Shown: one piece after another, positions 31,193 to 40,017 of the stretch
Numbering within the stretch: position 1 is the first letter of the stretch
How the letters are laid out: each line of letters begins with the position of its first letter
Notes under the pieces: generated by a model
What the model was told of the DNA's origin: nothing
What the model saw: only the letters and a program-made list of their open reading frames with translations
Databases searched by the model: none
Translations under genes and position numbers: made by a program
NCBI RefSeq assembly: GCF_030684215.1
Contig: NZ_JAUXOV010000055.1
Span: forward strand, 49,985-113,984
Source: Pseudotabrizicola sp.
GTDB taxonomy: Bacteria; Pseudomonadota; Alphaproteobacteria; Rhodobacterales; Rhodobacteraceae
Reading direction: 5' to 3'
Length of the DNA: 64,000 bases

Positions 31193-31837
31193 ATGTCTGC
31201 CCTTTTATTTTCTCGGCCTGCTGCGTTGCAGGTGCCTGCTCCTGCGCGCCACAAACGGGTGTTGGATGTGGGTTTGATTGTGCTGGCGCTGCCGGTGCTG
31301 CTACCCGTGGTTCTGCTTTTGGCATTGGCGATCAAACTGACTTCACCCGGTCCGGTGCTGTTTTTTCAGACCCGCGTCGGACGTGATGGCCGCCGCTTTC
31401 GGATGGTGAAATTCCGCAGCATGTATCCCGATGCCGAAACGCGCCGCGCGGCGCTTTTGGCGCAATCAGACCGTGCCGGGCTGTGCTTCAAACACAAGGA
31501 CGACCCGCGCGTGACCAAAGTAGGGCGGATTCTCCGGCGATCTTCGCTGGATGAATTGCCGCAATTGTGGAACGTCCTGCGCGGTGAGATGTCTTTGGTT
31601 GGCCCCCGCCCGGCGTTGCCAGAGGAGGTCGCGCTGTATTCTTACGAAGCCAAGCAGCGGCTGGCGGGTTTGCCGGGGCTGACCGGGCTTTGGCAGGTCT
31701 CGGGTCGGGCCAATATCGGCTTTGACGAGATGGTGGCGATGGATCTGCGCTATCTGCAAGAGGCCAGCTTGCGAAACGACCTGATGTTGATTTTTCGCAC
31801 CTTTGAGGCCGTTGCTTTGGCGCGGGGTGCCTACTGA
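31193..31837 (+). CDS. initiating bacterial sugar transferase (PGPT family)
   Basis: 214 residues from the ATG at 31193; a GTG at 31184 is possible. A hydrophobic helix at about 20-45 is followed by the catalytic domain: VKFRSMYPDAE, DDPRVTKVGRILRRSSLDELPQ, MSLVGPRPALPEEV and GLTGLWQVSGR. Such enzymes move a sugar phosphate from a UDP-sugar to undecaprenyl phosphate, the first step of exopolysaccharide or O-antigen assembly. No other glycan genes are adjacent, which is odd for this family. Confidence 0.88.
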   Translation: MSALLFSRPAALQVPAPARHKRVLDVGLIVLALPVLLPVVLLLALAIKLTSPGPVLFFQTRVGRDGRRFRMVKFRSMYPDAETRRAALLAQSDRAGLCFKHKDDPRVTKVGRILRRSSLDELPQLWNVLRGEMSLVGPRPALPEEVALYSYEAKQRLAGLPGLTGLWQVSGRANIGFDEMVAMDLRYLQEASLRNDLMLIFRTFEAVALARGAY

Positions 31838-32001
31838 CCGGGCGACTGCCGGGGCGGGTGTTTCAGAACGACTTTTTTTTGGGCAACACGCACGACTATT
31901 GGGCGTCAGTCGCGCCCTGATCAATCAGATCTGGTTGCCGCGCGTGTCGCGCATTGAGCCTGCCCCAGCCACGCATAAGCCTTGGGCGAAAGCGGGGGAT
32001 C

Positions 32002-32832
32002 ATGTTTGCAGCAGCCATCACAGAGCCGATGCAGCGCAGCCGGGGGGAAGCCTCGGTTTCGCTAGCACTTGGCCCGGCGGGCATGCGGCTGACAGGCTTG
32101 CGCCAGCAAGGGTCGGCCAAGTGCATCCTGCCGCACGGACCCATTGGCCGTGGTGGTCCGCCAGAGGTGGTGTTTCTGAACACATCAGGTGGGCTGACCG
32201 GGGGCGATACCCTGGCTTATGCAGTCACGCTGGGGCCAAGTGCGCGGGCGGTGGCCACGACGCAAACCGCCGAACGGGCCTATCGGTCGTCTGGCGGGGC
32301 CGCACGGGTGCGGGTCACAATGGATGTGGGGCCGGGGGGCTGGCTGGACTGGCTGCCGCAAGAAACCATTTTGTTTGAGGACAGCCATCTGGACCGCCGC
32401 ACAACGCTTGATCTGGCCCCCGGTGCGGGCTGCCTGCTGTTGGAAAGCGTTGTGCTGGGCAGGGCTGCGATGGGCGAATCTGTGGGCCGGGTGGCACTGC
32501 GCGACTGGCGCGAAATCCGCCAGTCAGGCCGCCCGGTGATGGTCGAGCCGCTGACCCTGACCGACCGCGCCTTGCAAACCGGCGTGGCGGGGCTGCGGGG
32601 CTGCCGGGCATTTGCCTCATTGGCGATGGTGGGGCAGGGGGTTGCTGACCTGTTGGCCCCTGTGCGGCGCGTGCTGGATGAACCCGGCGTGACCGCAGCC
32701 GCATCAGCCCCGGATGGCCGCCTGATGCTGCGGATGATGGCGGCAGATGGCTGGCCCTTGCGCCGCCAGATCGCCCGCGCTTTGGCCGTGTTGCGCCGGG
32801 GTGCAGCCCTGCCGCGCGTCTGGCAGATGTGA
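32002..32832 (+). CDS. ureD: urease accessory protein UreD
   Basis: 276 residues from the ATG at 32002. The family signatures [33 protein letters not shown] and [16 protein letters not shown] are clear. UreD binds the urease apoprotein and, with UreF and UreG, helps to carbamylate the active-site lysine and insert nickel. First gene of ureDA-(hupE/ureJ)-B-orf-C, 10 nt before ureA. Confidence 0.93.
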   Translation: MFAAAITEPMQRSRGEASVSLALGPAGMRLTGLRQQGSAKCILPHGPIGRGGPPEVVFLNTSGGLTGGDTLAYAVTLGPSARAVATTQTAERAYRSSGGAARVRVTMDVGPGGWLDWLPQETILFEDSHLDRRTTLDLAPGAGCLLLESVVLGRAAMGESVGRVALRDWREIRQSGRPVMVEPLTLTDRALQTGVAGLRGCRAFASLAMVGQGVADLLAPVRRVLDEPGVTAAASAPDGRLMLRMMAADGWPLRRQIARALAVLRRGAALPRVWQM

Positions 32833-32842
32833 AGGAGAACTC

Positions 32843-33145
32843 ATGAACCTGACCCCTCGCGAAAAAGACAAACTGCTGGTCAGCCTTGCCGCCATGGTCG
32901 CCCGTGGACGGCTGGCGCGCGGCGTCAAGCTGAACCACCCCGAGGCGATAGCCCTGATTACAGACTTCGTGGTCGAGGGCGCGCGTGACGGTCGCCGCGT
33001 TGCCGATCTGATGGAGGCAGGGGCCAGCGTGATCACCGCTGGGCAATGCATGCCCGGCGTCCCCGAGATGATCCATTCCGTGCAGGTAGAGGCCACGTTC
33101 CCCGATGGCACAAAGCTTGTCACCGTTCACCACCCGATCCGCTGA
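32843..33145 (+). CDS. ureA: urease subunit gamma UreA
   Basis: 100 residues, the usual length. [35 protein letters not shown] and [34 protein letters not shown] are near-perfect matches to bacterial UreA. GAAGGAG lies 6 nt before the ATG. Part of the (alpha-beta-gamma)3 urease, which splits urea to ammonia and carbamate. Confidence 0.97.
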   Translation: MNLTPREKDKLLVSLAAMVARGRLARGVKLNHPEAIALITDFVVEGARDGRRVADLMEAGASVITAGQCMPGVPEMIHSVQVEATFPDGTKLVTVHHPIR

Positions 33146-33158
33146 GAAAGGCACCTCG

Positions 33159-33731
33159 ATGAAAAAACTGGCATTGACCCTTGGTTCTGTCGCGCTGTTG
33201 CCACAGGCGGCTCTGGCCCACGTGGGGGATCATGGCGCATCGCTCTTTGTGTCCGGCGTGATGCATCCGCTGGGTGGCACCGATCACGTGTTGGCCATGG
33301 TGGCGGTGGGTCTTTGGGCGGCGGTAACGGCGGGGCGTGCACTTTGGGCGCTGCCGTTGGGCTTTGTCGGTGCGATGCTGGCGGGGGGTGCGCTGGGGGC
33401 GATGGGTCTTGTTCTGCCGGGGGTGGAGCCGATGATTCTGGCCTCCATCGTGTTGTTGGGGGTAGCTGCCGCGTTGGCATGGCGCGCGCCTTTGGCGGTT
33501 GGCGTGGGGATCGTGGCGGCTTTTGGCCTGTTTCACGGCCATGCCCAGGGCACCGAAGGGCCTGCTGCAGGTCTGCTGAGCTATGGTGCGGGGTTTGCCT
33601 TTGCCACCATGGCGCTGCATGGGGCAGGCGTGGCGCTTGGTCTTGGTCTGAACGCGCTGTCTGTGCGTGGGGCCGCGCGGGCCTTTGGCGCGGGCACTGC
33701 GGTTGCGGGCCTCGCGCTCACCTTTGCATAG
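33159..33731 (+). CDS. HupE/UreJ family membrane protein, probable nickel permease
   Basis: 190 residues from the ATG at 33159 (GAAAGG upstream). A cleavable signal (about 1-20, ending AALAH) precedes about six helices. The family motif [19 protein letters not shown] with histidine and aspartate, and [14 protein letters not shown] near 140, are those of HupE/UreJ, secondary transporters for nickel (or cobalt). Its place between ureA and ureB supports nickel supply for urease. Confidence 0.88.
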   Translation: MKKLALTLGSVALLPQAALAHVGDHGASLFVSGVMHPLGGTDHVLAMVAVGLWAAVTAGRALWALPLGFVGAMLAGGALGAMGLVLPGVEPMILASIVLLGVAAALAWRAPLAVGVGIVAAFGLFHGHAQGTEGPAAGLLSYGAGFAFATMALHGAGVALGLGLNALSVRGAARAFGAGTAVAGLALTFA

Positions 33732-33741
33732 GGGCAAGGCT

Positions 33742-34047
33742 ATGATTCCTGGAGAAATTTTTCCAGTAGACGGCGATGTAACGCTGAACGCGGGCGCGCC
33801 TGTCACCGTGCTGATGGTGGCCAATACCGGCGACCGCCCGGTACAGGTGGGCAGCCATTACCACTTTGCCGAAACCAACCCCGGCCTGTCGTTTGACCGC
33901 GACGCCGCGCGCGGGCAACGGCTGGATATTCCCGCAGGCACTGCTGTACGGTTTGAACCGGGCCAAATGCGCGAGGTTCGCCTTGTGCCGTTGGCCGGGA
34001 ACCGCCATGTCTATGGCTTCAACGCCCAAGTGATGGGCGCTTTGTAG
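33742..34047 (+). CDS. ureB: urease subunit beta UreB
   Basis: 101 residues. [18 protein letters not shown] and [40 protein letters not shown] are typical of UreB. The ATG at 33742 was chosen by family alignment; an upstream in-frame extension is not used by relatives. It lies 10 nt behind the HupE/UreJ gene. Confidence 0.96.
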   Translation: MIPGEIFPVDGDVTLNAGAPVTVLMVANTGDRPVQVGSHYHFAETNPGLSFDRDAARGQRLDIPAGTAVRFEPGQMREVRLVPLAGNRHVYGFNAQVMGAL

Positions 34048-34057
34048 GAGCTTAGCA

Positions 34058-34372
34058 ATGTCGCCTTTTTCCCCGTTTGATCTGATGCGCCTGTCGATGA
34101 ACACCTCCATGATGCTGATGCAGGCCAATTCCGTCATTGCCATGCGCGTGATGGGTATGGCCGGGGTCTGGACGGTATCGCCACAGGAAAACAACCGCAT
34201 GGTCGGTGAAAAGATGCGGGCGGGCATGAAATCAGGCATTGCCGCCCAACGCTCTGCCCTGTCGGGCGGGTCAATGACCGATATCGCCGAGGCAGCCCTT
34301 GCCCCGGTCAAGCGTACCACCGCTGCCAATGCCCGCAGGCTGACGCGCAGCGGGCCAAAAAACCCGTTCTGA
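34058..34372 (+). CDS. unknown protein inside the urease operon
   Basis: 104 residues, rich in methionine in the first half ([27 protein letters not shown]) and basic at the end ([18 protein letters not shown]). Two helices can be expected; it is phasin-like in look, but I cannot assign a family. It is 10 nt after ureB and 16 nt before ureC, in the same direction, so it must be made with urease. The many methionines and its position suggest a role in metal handling or assembly, which is only a guess. Confidence 0.75.
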   Translation: MSPFSPFDLMRLSMNTSMMLMQANSVIAMRVMGMAGVWTVSPQENNRMVGEKMRAGMKSGIAAQRSALSGGSMTDIAEAALAPVKRTTAANARRLTRSGPKNPF

Positions 34373-34388
34373 CAGAAAGGTTCTGCCC

Positions 34389-36140
34389 ATGCCCTTCGTT
34401 CTTTCTCGCGCCGCTTATGCCGACATGTATGGGCCAACCGTGGGCGACAGGGTGCGTTTGGGCGACACTGACCTGATCATCGAGGTTGAGCGTGACCTGA
34501 TCGCCGAACGCAGCGGGGCGGCCACCTTTGGGGCCAATGGGCTGATGTTCGGCGAAGAGGTGAAGTTCGGCGGCGGCAAGGTCATTCGCGACGGGATGGG
34601 CCAAAGCCAGATCACCCGCGCGGCGGGTGCGATGGATACTGTCATCACCAATGCTCTGATCGTGGACCATACCGGCATCTACAAGGCCGACGTGGGCCTG
34701 CGCGATGGGCGCATTGCCGTGATCGGCAAGGCGGGCAACCCCGACACGCAACCCGGCGTCGATGTGATCATCGGGCCGGGAACCGAGATCATCGCGGGAG
34801 AGGGCCGCATCCTGACCGCGGGCGGCATGGATGCGCATATCCATTTCATCGCCCCGCAACAGATTGATGATGCGCTGCATTCCGGCATCACCACGATGCT
34901 GGGCGGTGGCACTGGCCCCGCGCATGGCACGCTTGCCACCACCTGCACGCCGGGGCCGTGGCATCTGGCGCGGATGATGCAGGCGGCCGATGCGTTCCCG
35001 ATGAACCTTGCCTTTGCCGGAAAGGGCAATGCGTCGCTGCCTGCCGCGTTGGAGGAACAGGTGCGGGCGGGCGCTTCATGCCTCAAGCTGCACGAGGATT
35101 GGGGCACCACCCCCGCCGCGATTGATTGCTGCCTGACGGTGGCCGATGCGATGGACGTGCAGGTGATGATCCACACCGACACGCTGAACGAATCCGGATT
35201 TGTGGAAAACACGCTCAAAGCCATCGCGGGCCGCACGATCCACGCTTTCCACACCGAAGGCGCGGGTGGCGGTCATGCGCCCGACATCATCAAGGTTGTG
35301 GCCAGCCAGAACATTTTGCCAAGTTCGACCAACCCGACGATGCCCTATACCGTCAACACCATCGAGGAACACCTTGATATGTTGATGGTGTGCCATCACC
35401 TTGATCGCCGGGTGCCCGAAGATGTGGCCTTTGCGGAATCCCGCATCCGCCGCGAAACCATTGCTGCCGAAGACATCCTGCACGATCTGGGCGCGTTTTC
35501 GGTACTGTCATCAGACAGTCAGGCGATGGGCCGGGTGGGCGAGGTGGTGACCCGCACATGGCAGACTGCGCATAAGATGAAGCTGCAACGCGGGCGGCTG
35601 GACGGCGAGCAGGGCGCGAATGATAACCTGCGCGTACGCCGCTACATCGCGAAATACACCATAAACCCCGCCATTGTGCATGGCATGGCCGAGGAACTGG
35701 GCAGCGTTGAGGTCGGCAAGCGCGCCGATCTGGTGCTTTGGTCGCCTGCCTTTTTCGGGGCCAAGCCAGAGATGGTTTTGCTGGGTGGTGTGATCGTGGT
35801 GGCGCAGATGGGCGACCCCAATGCCAGCATTCCAACGCCGCAGCCAGTCCACACGCGGCCCATGTTCGGTGCTTACGGTCGCAGCGTGGAACGCAACGCG
35901 GTGGTGTTTGTCAGTCAGGCCGCTCAGGATGATGGCATCGCCCACAAGCTGGGGCTGGCCAAGGACACGCTGGCCGTCAAAGGCACGCGCGGGGTGACAA
36001 AGTCCGACATGCGCCTGAACTCTGCCACGCCGCATATAGAAGTGGACCCGGAAACCTATGAGGTGCGCGCCGATGGTGTGCTGCTGACCTGCGAACCGGC
36101 AGAGGAGTTGCCCCTTGCGCAGCGCTATTTCCTGTATTGA
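34389..36140 (+). CDS. ureC: urease subunit alpha UreC
   Basis: 583 residues. Nickel ligands are seen in DAHIHF (H150, H152), the lysine to be carbamylated is K233 (LKLHEDW), further ligands lie in VMIHTDT and HAFHTEG, and the flap histidine is in [22 protein letters not shown]. All catalytic residues are intact, so the enzyme should be active. It contributes the active site of urease. Slightly longer than the common 567-572 residues. Confidence 0.97.
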   Translation: MPFVLSRAAYADMYGPTVGDRVRLGDTDLIIEVERDLIAERSGAATFGANGLMFGEEVKFGGGKVIRDGMGQSQITRAAGAMDTVITNALIVDHTGIYKADVGLRDGRIAVIGKAGNPDTQPGVDVIIGPGTEIIAGEGRILTAGGMDAHIHFIAPQQIDDALHSGITTMLGGGTGPAHGTLATTCTPGPWHLARMMQAADAFPMNLAFAGKGNASLPAALEEQVRAGASCLKLHEDWGTTPAAIDCCLTVADAMDVQVMIHTDTLNESGFVENTLKAIAGRTIHAFHTEGAGGGHAPDIIKVVASQNILPSSTNPTMPYTVNTIEEHLDMLMVCHHLDRRVPEDVAFAESRIRRETIAAEDILHDLGAFSVLSSDSQAMGRVGEVVTRTWQTAHKMKLQRGRLDGEQGANDNLRVRRYIAKYTINPAIVHGMAEELGSVEVGKRADLVLWSPAFFGAKPEMVLLGGVIVVAQMGDPNASIPTPQPVHTRPMFGAYGRSVERNAVVFVSQAAQDDGIAHKLGLAKDTLAVKGTRGVTKSDMRLNSATPHIEVDPETYEVRADGVLLTCEPAEELPLAQRYFLY

Positions 36141-36174
36141 TCCCCGCGAGGCAGCCCGTGACGCGGCTGCCGGG

Positions 36175-36357
36175 TCAATGGACCGCGCCCTGATCGCTGA
36201 TCCGCCGGATAGGCCAGCCGGGGCGGTGGTTGGGGTTTGCCTGTATCTCGGCCTCGGTCACCAGAAGCTGGTCTTGCAACTGCAATTCGCGGCTTTGCAG
36301 GTGCATGATCTGGCTGCGCAGTTCGGACAATTCGTCGGTCAACCTTTGCTTGAGCAT
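36175..36357 (-). CDS. small coiled-coil protein, antisense within the urease cluster
   Basis: 60 residues from the ATG at 36357 on the minus strand, preceded by GGAGGGT at 4-5 nt. The chain MLKQRLTDELSELRSQIMHL followed by QSRELQLQDQLLVTEAEI shows heptad-like leucines and should form a single coiled coil; the end is RPGWPIRRISDQGAVH. Codon use has the strong GC3 of its neighbours, which supports a real gene. It interrupts the ure operon between ureC and ureE and points against it. No family recognised. Confidence 0.55.
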   Translation of the reverse strand: MLKQRLTDELSELRSQIMHLQSRELQLQDQLLVTEAEIQANPNHRPGWPIRRISDQGAVH

Positions 36358-36497
36358 TCTACCCTCCGGTCTGTGGTTCAACTGAAGTCAGGCTGCGGCA
36401 AAACGGTTAACAACTTATTTCCGCTGGCGGCGTGGTTTCACTTTTTGTTCCGCGTGTCCGTTGTCCCGACCCTGACCCTGACCCCAAAGGCCCTGAC

Positions 36498-36995
36498 ATG
36501 CTGAATGTGCTTGCCAATGCCGGCGCTTTGCCCCCTGTGCGCCGTCTGCTGACCGATGCGCCCGAGGTCTGCCATGATGTGGTGGTGCTGACCTATGATC
36601 AGCGCATCTTGCGCCGCAAGCGGCTGGTCACGCAGCAGGGCGCATCCTTCATGGTCGATCTGCCAGAGGTGACCAATCTCGATGCGGTCTGGGGGTTCGA
36701 ACTGGAGGATGGCCGCGCCATCCGGATCAAGGCTGCCGAAGAACCGGTGCTGTTGGTGACCGGGCCTGACCTTGCGCGGTATGCTTGGCACATCGGCAAC
36801 CGCCATACGCCGTGTCAGATCGAATCCGGGCGGCTTGTGATCCGCGCTGACCATGTGCTGGAGGCGATGCTGCGCCAGTTGGGCGCGCAGGTCGAAGCCG
36901 GGCAGGAACCCTTTGGCCCGGAATCGGGGGCTTATGGCTTTGGCCGCCCGATGGGCCATGATCACGGCCATGATCACGGGCATGGGCACGGCTGA
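36498..36995 (+). CDS. ureE: urease accessory protein UreE
   Basis: 165 residues from the ATG at 36498. The N-terminal peptide-binding part (VVVLTYDQRILRRKRLVTQQGASFMVDLPEVTNLDAVWGFELEDGRAI) and the metal-binding part with YAWHIGNRHTPCQ are clear. The C-terminus is a histidine-rich tail of the type HDHGHDHGHGHG, a nickel-binding store. UreE hands nickel to UreG. It lies 357 nt after ureC, a gap that holds the antisense small gene, and overlaps ureF. Confidence 0.94.
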   Translation: MLNVLANAGALPPVRRLLTDAPEVCHDVVVLTYDQRILRRKRLVTQQGASFMVDLPEVTNLDAVWGFELEDGRAIRIKAAEEPVLLVTGPDLARYAWHIGNRHTPCQIESGRLVIRADHVLEAMLRQLGAQVEAGQEPFGPESGAYGFGRPMGHDHGHDHGHGHG

Positions 36996-37624
36996 TGCAG
37001 GGTCTGCTGTCACTTATTCAATGGCTGTCGCCTGCGTTTCCGACTGGTGGCTTTGCCTATTCGCATGGGCTGGAAACTGCGATTTCCGATGGTCTTGTGC
37101 CCGATGCGGCGGCGCTGCGGCAGTGGCTGACAGATGTGCTGGAATTCGGCGCCGGGCGTCAGGATGCGATTTTGCTGGTGCAGGCGCTGCGCAACGATGA
37201 TCACGCCGCACTGGACTGTCTGGCCCGCGCGCTGCAACCCAGTGCAGAACGGCTGACCGAAACACTGGATCAGGGCTCCGCCTTTGCCCGCACGGTTGGC
37301 GAGATGACAGGCCGTGCGCTGCCTGCCCGCTGCCTGCCCATAGCGGTGGGCGAGGCCGCGGCGGCGCTGGGATTGCCCGTGGCGCAGGTTGTCGCGCTTT
37401 ATCTGCACGCATTTGCCAGCAATCTGACTTCGGTCGCGATGCGCTTCATGCCCTTGGGGCAAGAGGCAGGGCAGGGCGTGCTGGCTTCTTTGCATCCTGT
37501 CATTGACACTATGGCGACCGAGGCCGTCACTTTGACCTTGGATGATCTGGGATCATCCGCAATTGGGGCGGATTTGTCAGCAATGGCGCATGAAACAATG
37601 GATGTAAGGATTTTCAGGACATGA
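36995..37624 (+). CDS. ureF: urease accessory protein UreF
   Basis: 209 residues, all-helical. [21 protein letters not shown] at the start and [22 protein letters not shown] are the family signatures. UreF bridges UreD and the GTPase UreG. The ATG overlaps the ureE stop (TGATG) and its end overlaps ureG (ATGA), showing tight coupling. Confidence 0.94.
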   Translation: MQGLLSLIQWLSPAFPTGGFAYSHGLETAISDGLVPDAAALRQWLTDVLEFGAGRQDAILLVQALRNDDHAALDCLARALQPSAERLTETLDQGSAFARTVGEMTGRALPARCLPIAVGEAAAALGLPVAQVVALYLHAFASNLTSVAMRFMPLGQEAGQGVLASLHPVIDTMATEAVTLTLDDLGSSAIGADLSAMAHETMDVRIFRT

Positions 37625-38265
37625 GCATGAATGGCCCGTTGCGTGTGGGGATCGGCGGCCCGGTGGGGGCAGGCAAAACCACACTGACCGAACATCTTGC
37701 CCGTGCTTTGGCACCGCGCTGTTCGATGGCGGTGATCACCAATGATATCTACACGCGCGAAGATGCCGAGTATCTGTTGCGCGCCCAAGTGCTGCCCGCC
37801 GACCGGATCCGGGGGGTGGAAACCGGTGGTTGCCCGCATACCGCTATCCGTGAAGATGCCAGCATCAATCTGGCCGCCATTGCCGATCTGCGCGCCCTGC
37901 ACCCCGATCTTGACCTGATCCTGATCGAATCCGGTGGGGACAATTTGGCCGCGACCTATAGCCCCGAGTTGGCCGATATCACCATCTACGTCATCGACAC
38001 CGCCGCCGGGCAGGACATTCCGCGCAAGCGCGGGCCGGGGGTGACGCGGTCTGACCTTTTGATCGTGAACAAGACCGATCTTGCGCCCTATGTCGGCGTG
38101 GACCCGGTTTTGCTGGAGTCCGATACAGCGCGGGCGCGTGGGCGCAGGCCCTATATCATGGCGCAATTGCGGGACGGCAAAGGTGTGGCCGAGGTCGTGG
38201 CCTTTCTGGAGCGCGAGGGCGGGCTGCGGTTGCGCCCGGTCCCGCAAGTCGAGTCAGTGACCTAA
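37621..38265 (+). CDS. ureG: urease accessory GTPase UreG
   Basis: 214 residues. P-loop [17 protein letters not shown] at about 10-26, the nickel-binding CPH motif in [16 protein letters not shown], the Walker B region [15 protein letters not shown], and the base-recognition NKTD. UreG uses GTP to drive nickel delivery to apo-urease. Last gene of the urease cluster, followed by a terminator. Confidence 0.96.
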   Translation: MSMNGPLRVGIGGPVGAGKTTLTEHLARALAPRCSMAVITNDIYTREDAEYLLRAQVLPADRIRGVETGGCPHTAIREDASINLAAIADLRALHPDLDLILIESGGDNLAATYSPELADITIYVIDTAAGQDIPRKRGPGVTRSDLLIVNKTDLAPYVGVDPVLLESDTARARGRRPYIMAQLRDGKGVAEVVAFLEREGGLRLRPVPQVESVT

Positions 38266-38293
38266 CGGCAGCTTTATTGGCTGGTCATTTTGC

Positions 38294-38319
38294 AAAGCCC
38301 CGGTACATCCGGGGCTTTT
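38294..38319 (+). terminator. rho-independent terminator after ureG
   Basis: AAAGCCCCGG and CCGGGGCTTT form a 10-bp stem with a 5-nt loop, ending in TTTT, 28 bp after the ureG stop. Confidence 0.85.
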
Positions 38320-38674
38320 GATTTAACTGACCGTTTTATGATCACATTCGCCGCCTGAGTCGCCTGCGGGGGCACAACCTTGCCTGATAATGTGTCGAAG
38401 CACACTTGGTAAGCCTATTATTGAGGCAATCTTCTCGAGGGTCATCGGGTGGTGTCAGCCAAACAGTTCCGCAGCTTGCCGCGCCGCAGCAATGACGCTT
38501 TTGTGACACAGCGGACCGGTTCGGGCCGCACAAGAACAAGGGTTGTGCGGTGGCGGCTGCGAATTGGACATCCGCCACCACCGCACGGGGTGCAACACTG
38601 TTGCCGCGCAAGGATAGGCTTTCCACGAGTGAAGGGAAAGCCGTCCTCTGCATGCGGCCCAATGAGGGAAAACC
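38320..38674 (+). promoter_or_regulatory. 355-bp leader and promoter region of urtABCDE
   Basis: No gene is seen. Two inverted repeats precede urtA: 38546-38585 (TGCGGTGGCGG against CCGCCACCACCGCA, one 3-nt bulge) and 38617-38642 (GGCTTTCC against GGAAAGCC). A GG-N10-GC element at 38370-38383 recalls a sigma-54 promoter but has a poor TGGCAC match. The length and folding suggest a regulated 5' leader, perhaps for nitrogen control. Confidence 0.5.
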
Positions 38675-39952
38675 ATGTCGAATTTTAAGGGAGCGCTGCT
38701 GGCCAGTGCTATCGCCATGACGGCGGGGCAGGCTTTTGCACAGGATGACACGATCAAGATCGGGGTTTTGCATTCGCTGTCGGGATCGATGGCGATTTCG
38801 GAAACCACGTTGAAAGACGTGATGCTGATGTTGATCGAAGAACAGAACGCCAAGGGTGGCGTACTGGGCAAACAACTGGAGGCGGTGGTGGTTGACCCGG
38901 CTTCCGACTGGCCGCTGTTCGCGGAAAAAGCACGCGAGCTGATGACCGTATCCAATGTCGATGTGATGTTTGGCTGCTGGACATCCGTATCGCGCAAATC
39001 CGTGCTGCCGGTGATCGAAGAACTGAACGGGTTGCTGTTCTATCCGGTGCAGTATGAGGGCGAGGAATCGTCGAAAAACGTGTTCTACACCGGGGCTGCG
39101 CCAAACCAGCAGGCGATCCCTGCCACCGATTATTTCCTTGAAGAATTGGGCGTCGAGAAATTTGCGCTGCTTGGTACCGATTATGTATACCCGCGCACTA
39201 CGAACAACATCCTCGACAGCTATCTGAAATCCAAGGGCATCGCGGAAAGCGATATCTTTGTGAACTACACCCCATTCGGCCATTCTGACTGGTCCAAGAT
39301 TGTAGCAGATGTGGTCGCTCTTGGGGCTGACGGCAAAAAGGTCGGCGTGATCTCGACCATCAACGGCGATGCCAACATCGGCTTCTACAAGGAACTGGCC
39401 GCAGCGGGCATTTCTGCTGATGACATTCCGGTTGTCGCCTTCTCGGTTGGCGAAGAAGAACTGTCGGGCCTTGATACGTCGAACCTCGTTGGCCACCTTG
39501 CGGCCTGGAACTATTTCCAGACGGCAGAATCCGAGCTGAACGATGAATTCATCGCCAAGTGGAAAGCCTTTGCCGGTGAAAACCGCGTGTTCAACGACCC
39601 GATGGAAGCCCATGTGATTGGCTTCAATATGTGGGTTCAGGCGGTAGAGGCGGCTGGCACCACCGATGTCGATGCCGTGCGCAGCGCGATGTATGGTCTG
39701 GAAACCCCGAATCTGACCGGGGGTATCGCAAAGATGCTGCCGAACCATCACCTGACCAAGCCGGTTCTGATCGGCGAGATCCGGGCCGATGGTCAGTTCG
39801 ACATCATCTCGGCCACCGATCCGGTTCCTGGCGATGCCTGGACCGACTTCTTGCCGGAATCGGCTGTGCTTGAGGCAGACTGGGCCGAATTGGGCTGTGG
39901 GATGTACAACACCGAAACCAAGACCTGCGTGCAGATCAAATCCAACTATTGA
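38675..39952 (+). CDS. urtA: urea ABC transporter substrate-binding protein UrtA
   Basis: 425 residues with a signal peptide (about 1-22, ending GQAFAQ). The mature part IKIGVLHSLSGSMAISETTLKDVMLMLIEEQNAKGGVLGK, FGCWTSVSRKSVLPVIEELNGLLFYPVQYEGEE and FYTGAAPNQQAIPATDY is typical of periplasmic UrtA proteins (class of hydrophobic amino acid and amide binders). It captures urea for the UrtBC channel. The context with urease confirms the substrate. Confidence 0.95.
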   Translation: MSNFKGALLASAIAMTAGQAFAQDDTIKIGVLHSLSGSMAISETTLKDVMLMLIEEQNAKGGVLGKQLEAVVVDPASDWPLFAEKARELMTVSNVDVMFGCWTSVSRKSVLPVIEELNGLLFYPVQYEGEESSKNVFYTGAAPNQQAIPATDYFLEELGVEKFALLGTDYVYPRTTNNILDSYLKSKGIAESDIFVNYTPFGHSDWSKIVADVVALGADGKKVGVISTINGDANIGFYKELAAAGISADDIPVVAFSVGEEELSGLDTSNLVGHLAAWNYFQTAESELNDEFIAKWKAFAGENRVFNDPMEAHVIGFNMWVQAVEAAGTTDVDAVRSAMYGLETPNLTGGIAKMLPNHHLTKPVLIGEIRADGQFDIISATDPVPGDAWTDFLPESAVLEADWAELGCGMYNTETKTCVQIKSNY

Positions 39953-39959
39953 TCGCCAC

Positions 39960-39987
39960 GGGCGAAAGGGGACCCCCCCTTTCGCCC
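39960..39987 (+). repeat. 12-bp perfect hairpin between urtA and urtB
   Basis: GGGCGAAAGGGG and CCCCTTTCGCCC flank a 4-nt loop, 8 bp after the urtA stop. There is no T-run. Hairpins at this position commonly protect the mRNA of a periplasmic binding protein and lower expression of the permease genes behind it. Confidence 0.75.
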
Positions 39988-40017
39988 AACCCCTTTCCCA
40001 AAAGACAAGGCCCACCC

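Noticed and set aside
38370..38383. Sigma-54 promoter before urtA
   Set aside because: GG and GC have the right 10-nt spacing, but the -24 block reads GGGGCA and not TGGCAC; too weak to list as a promoter.
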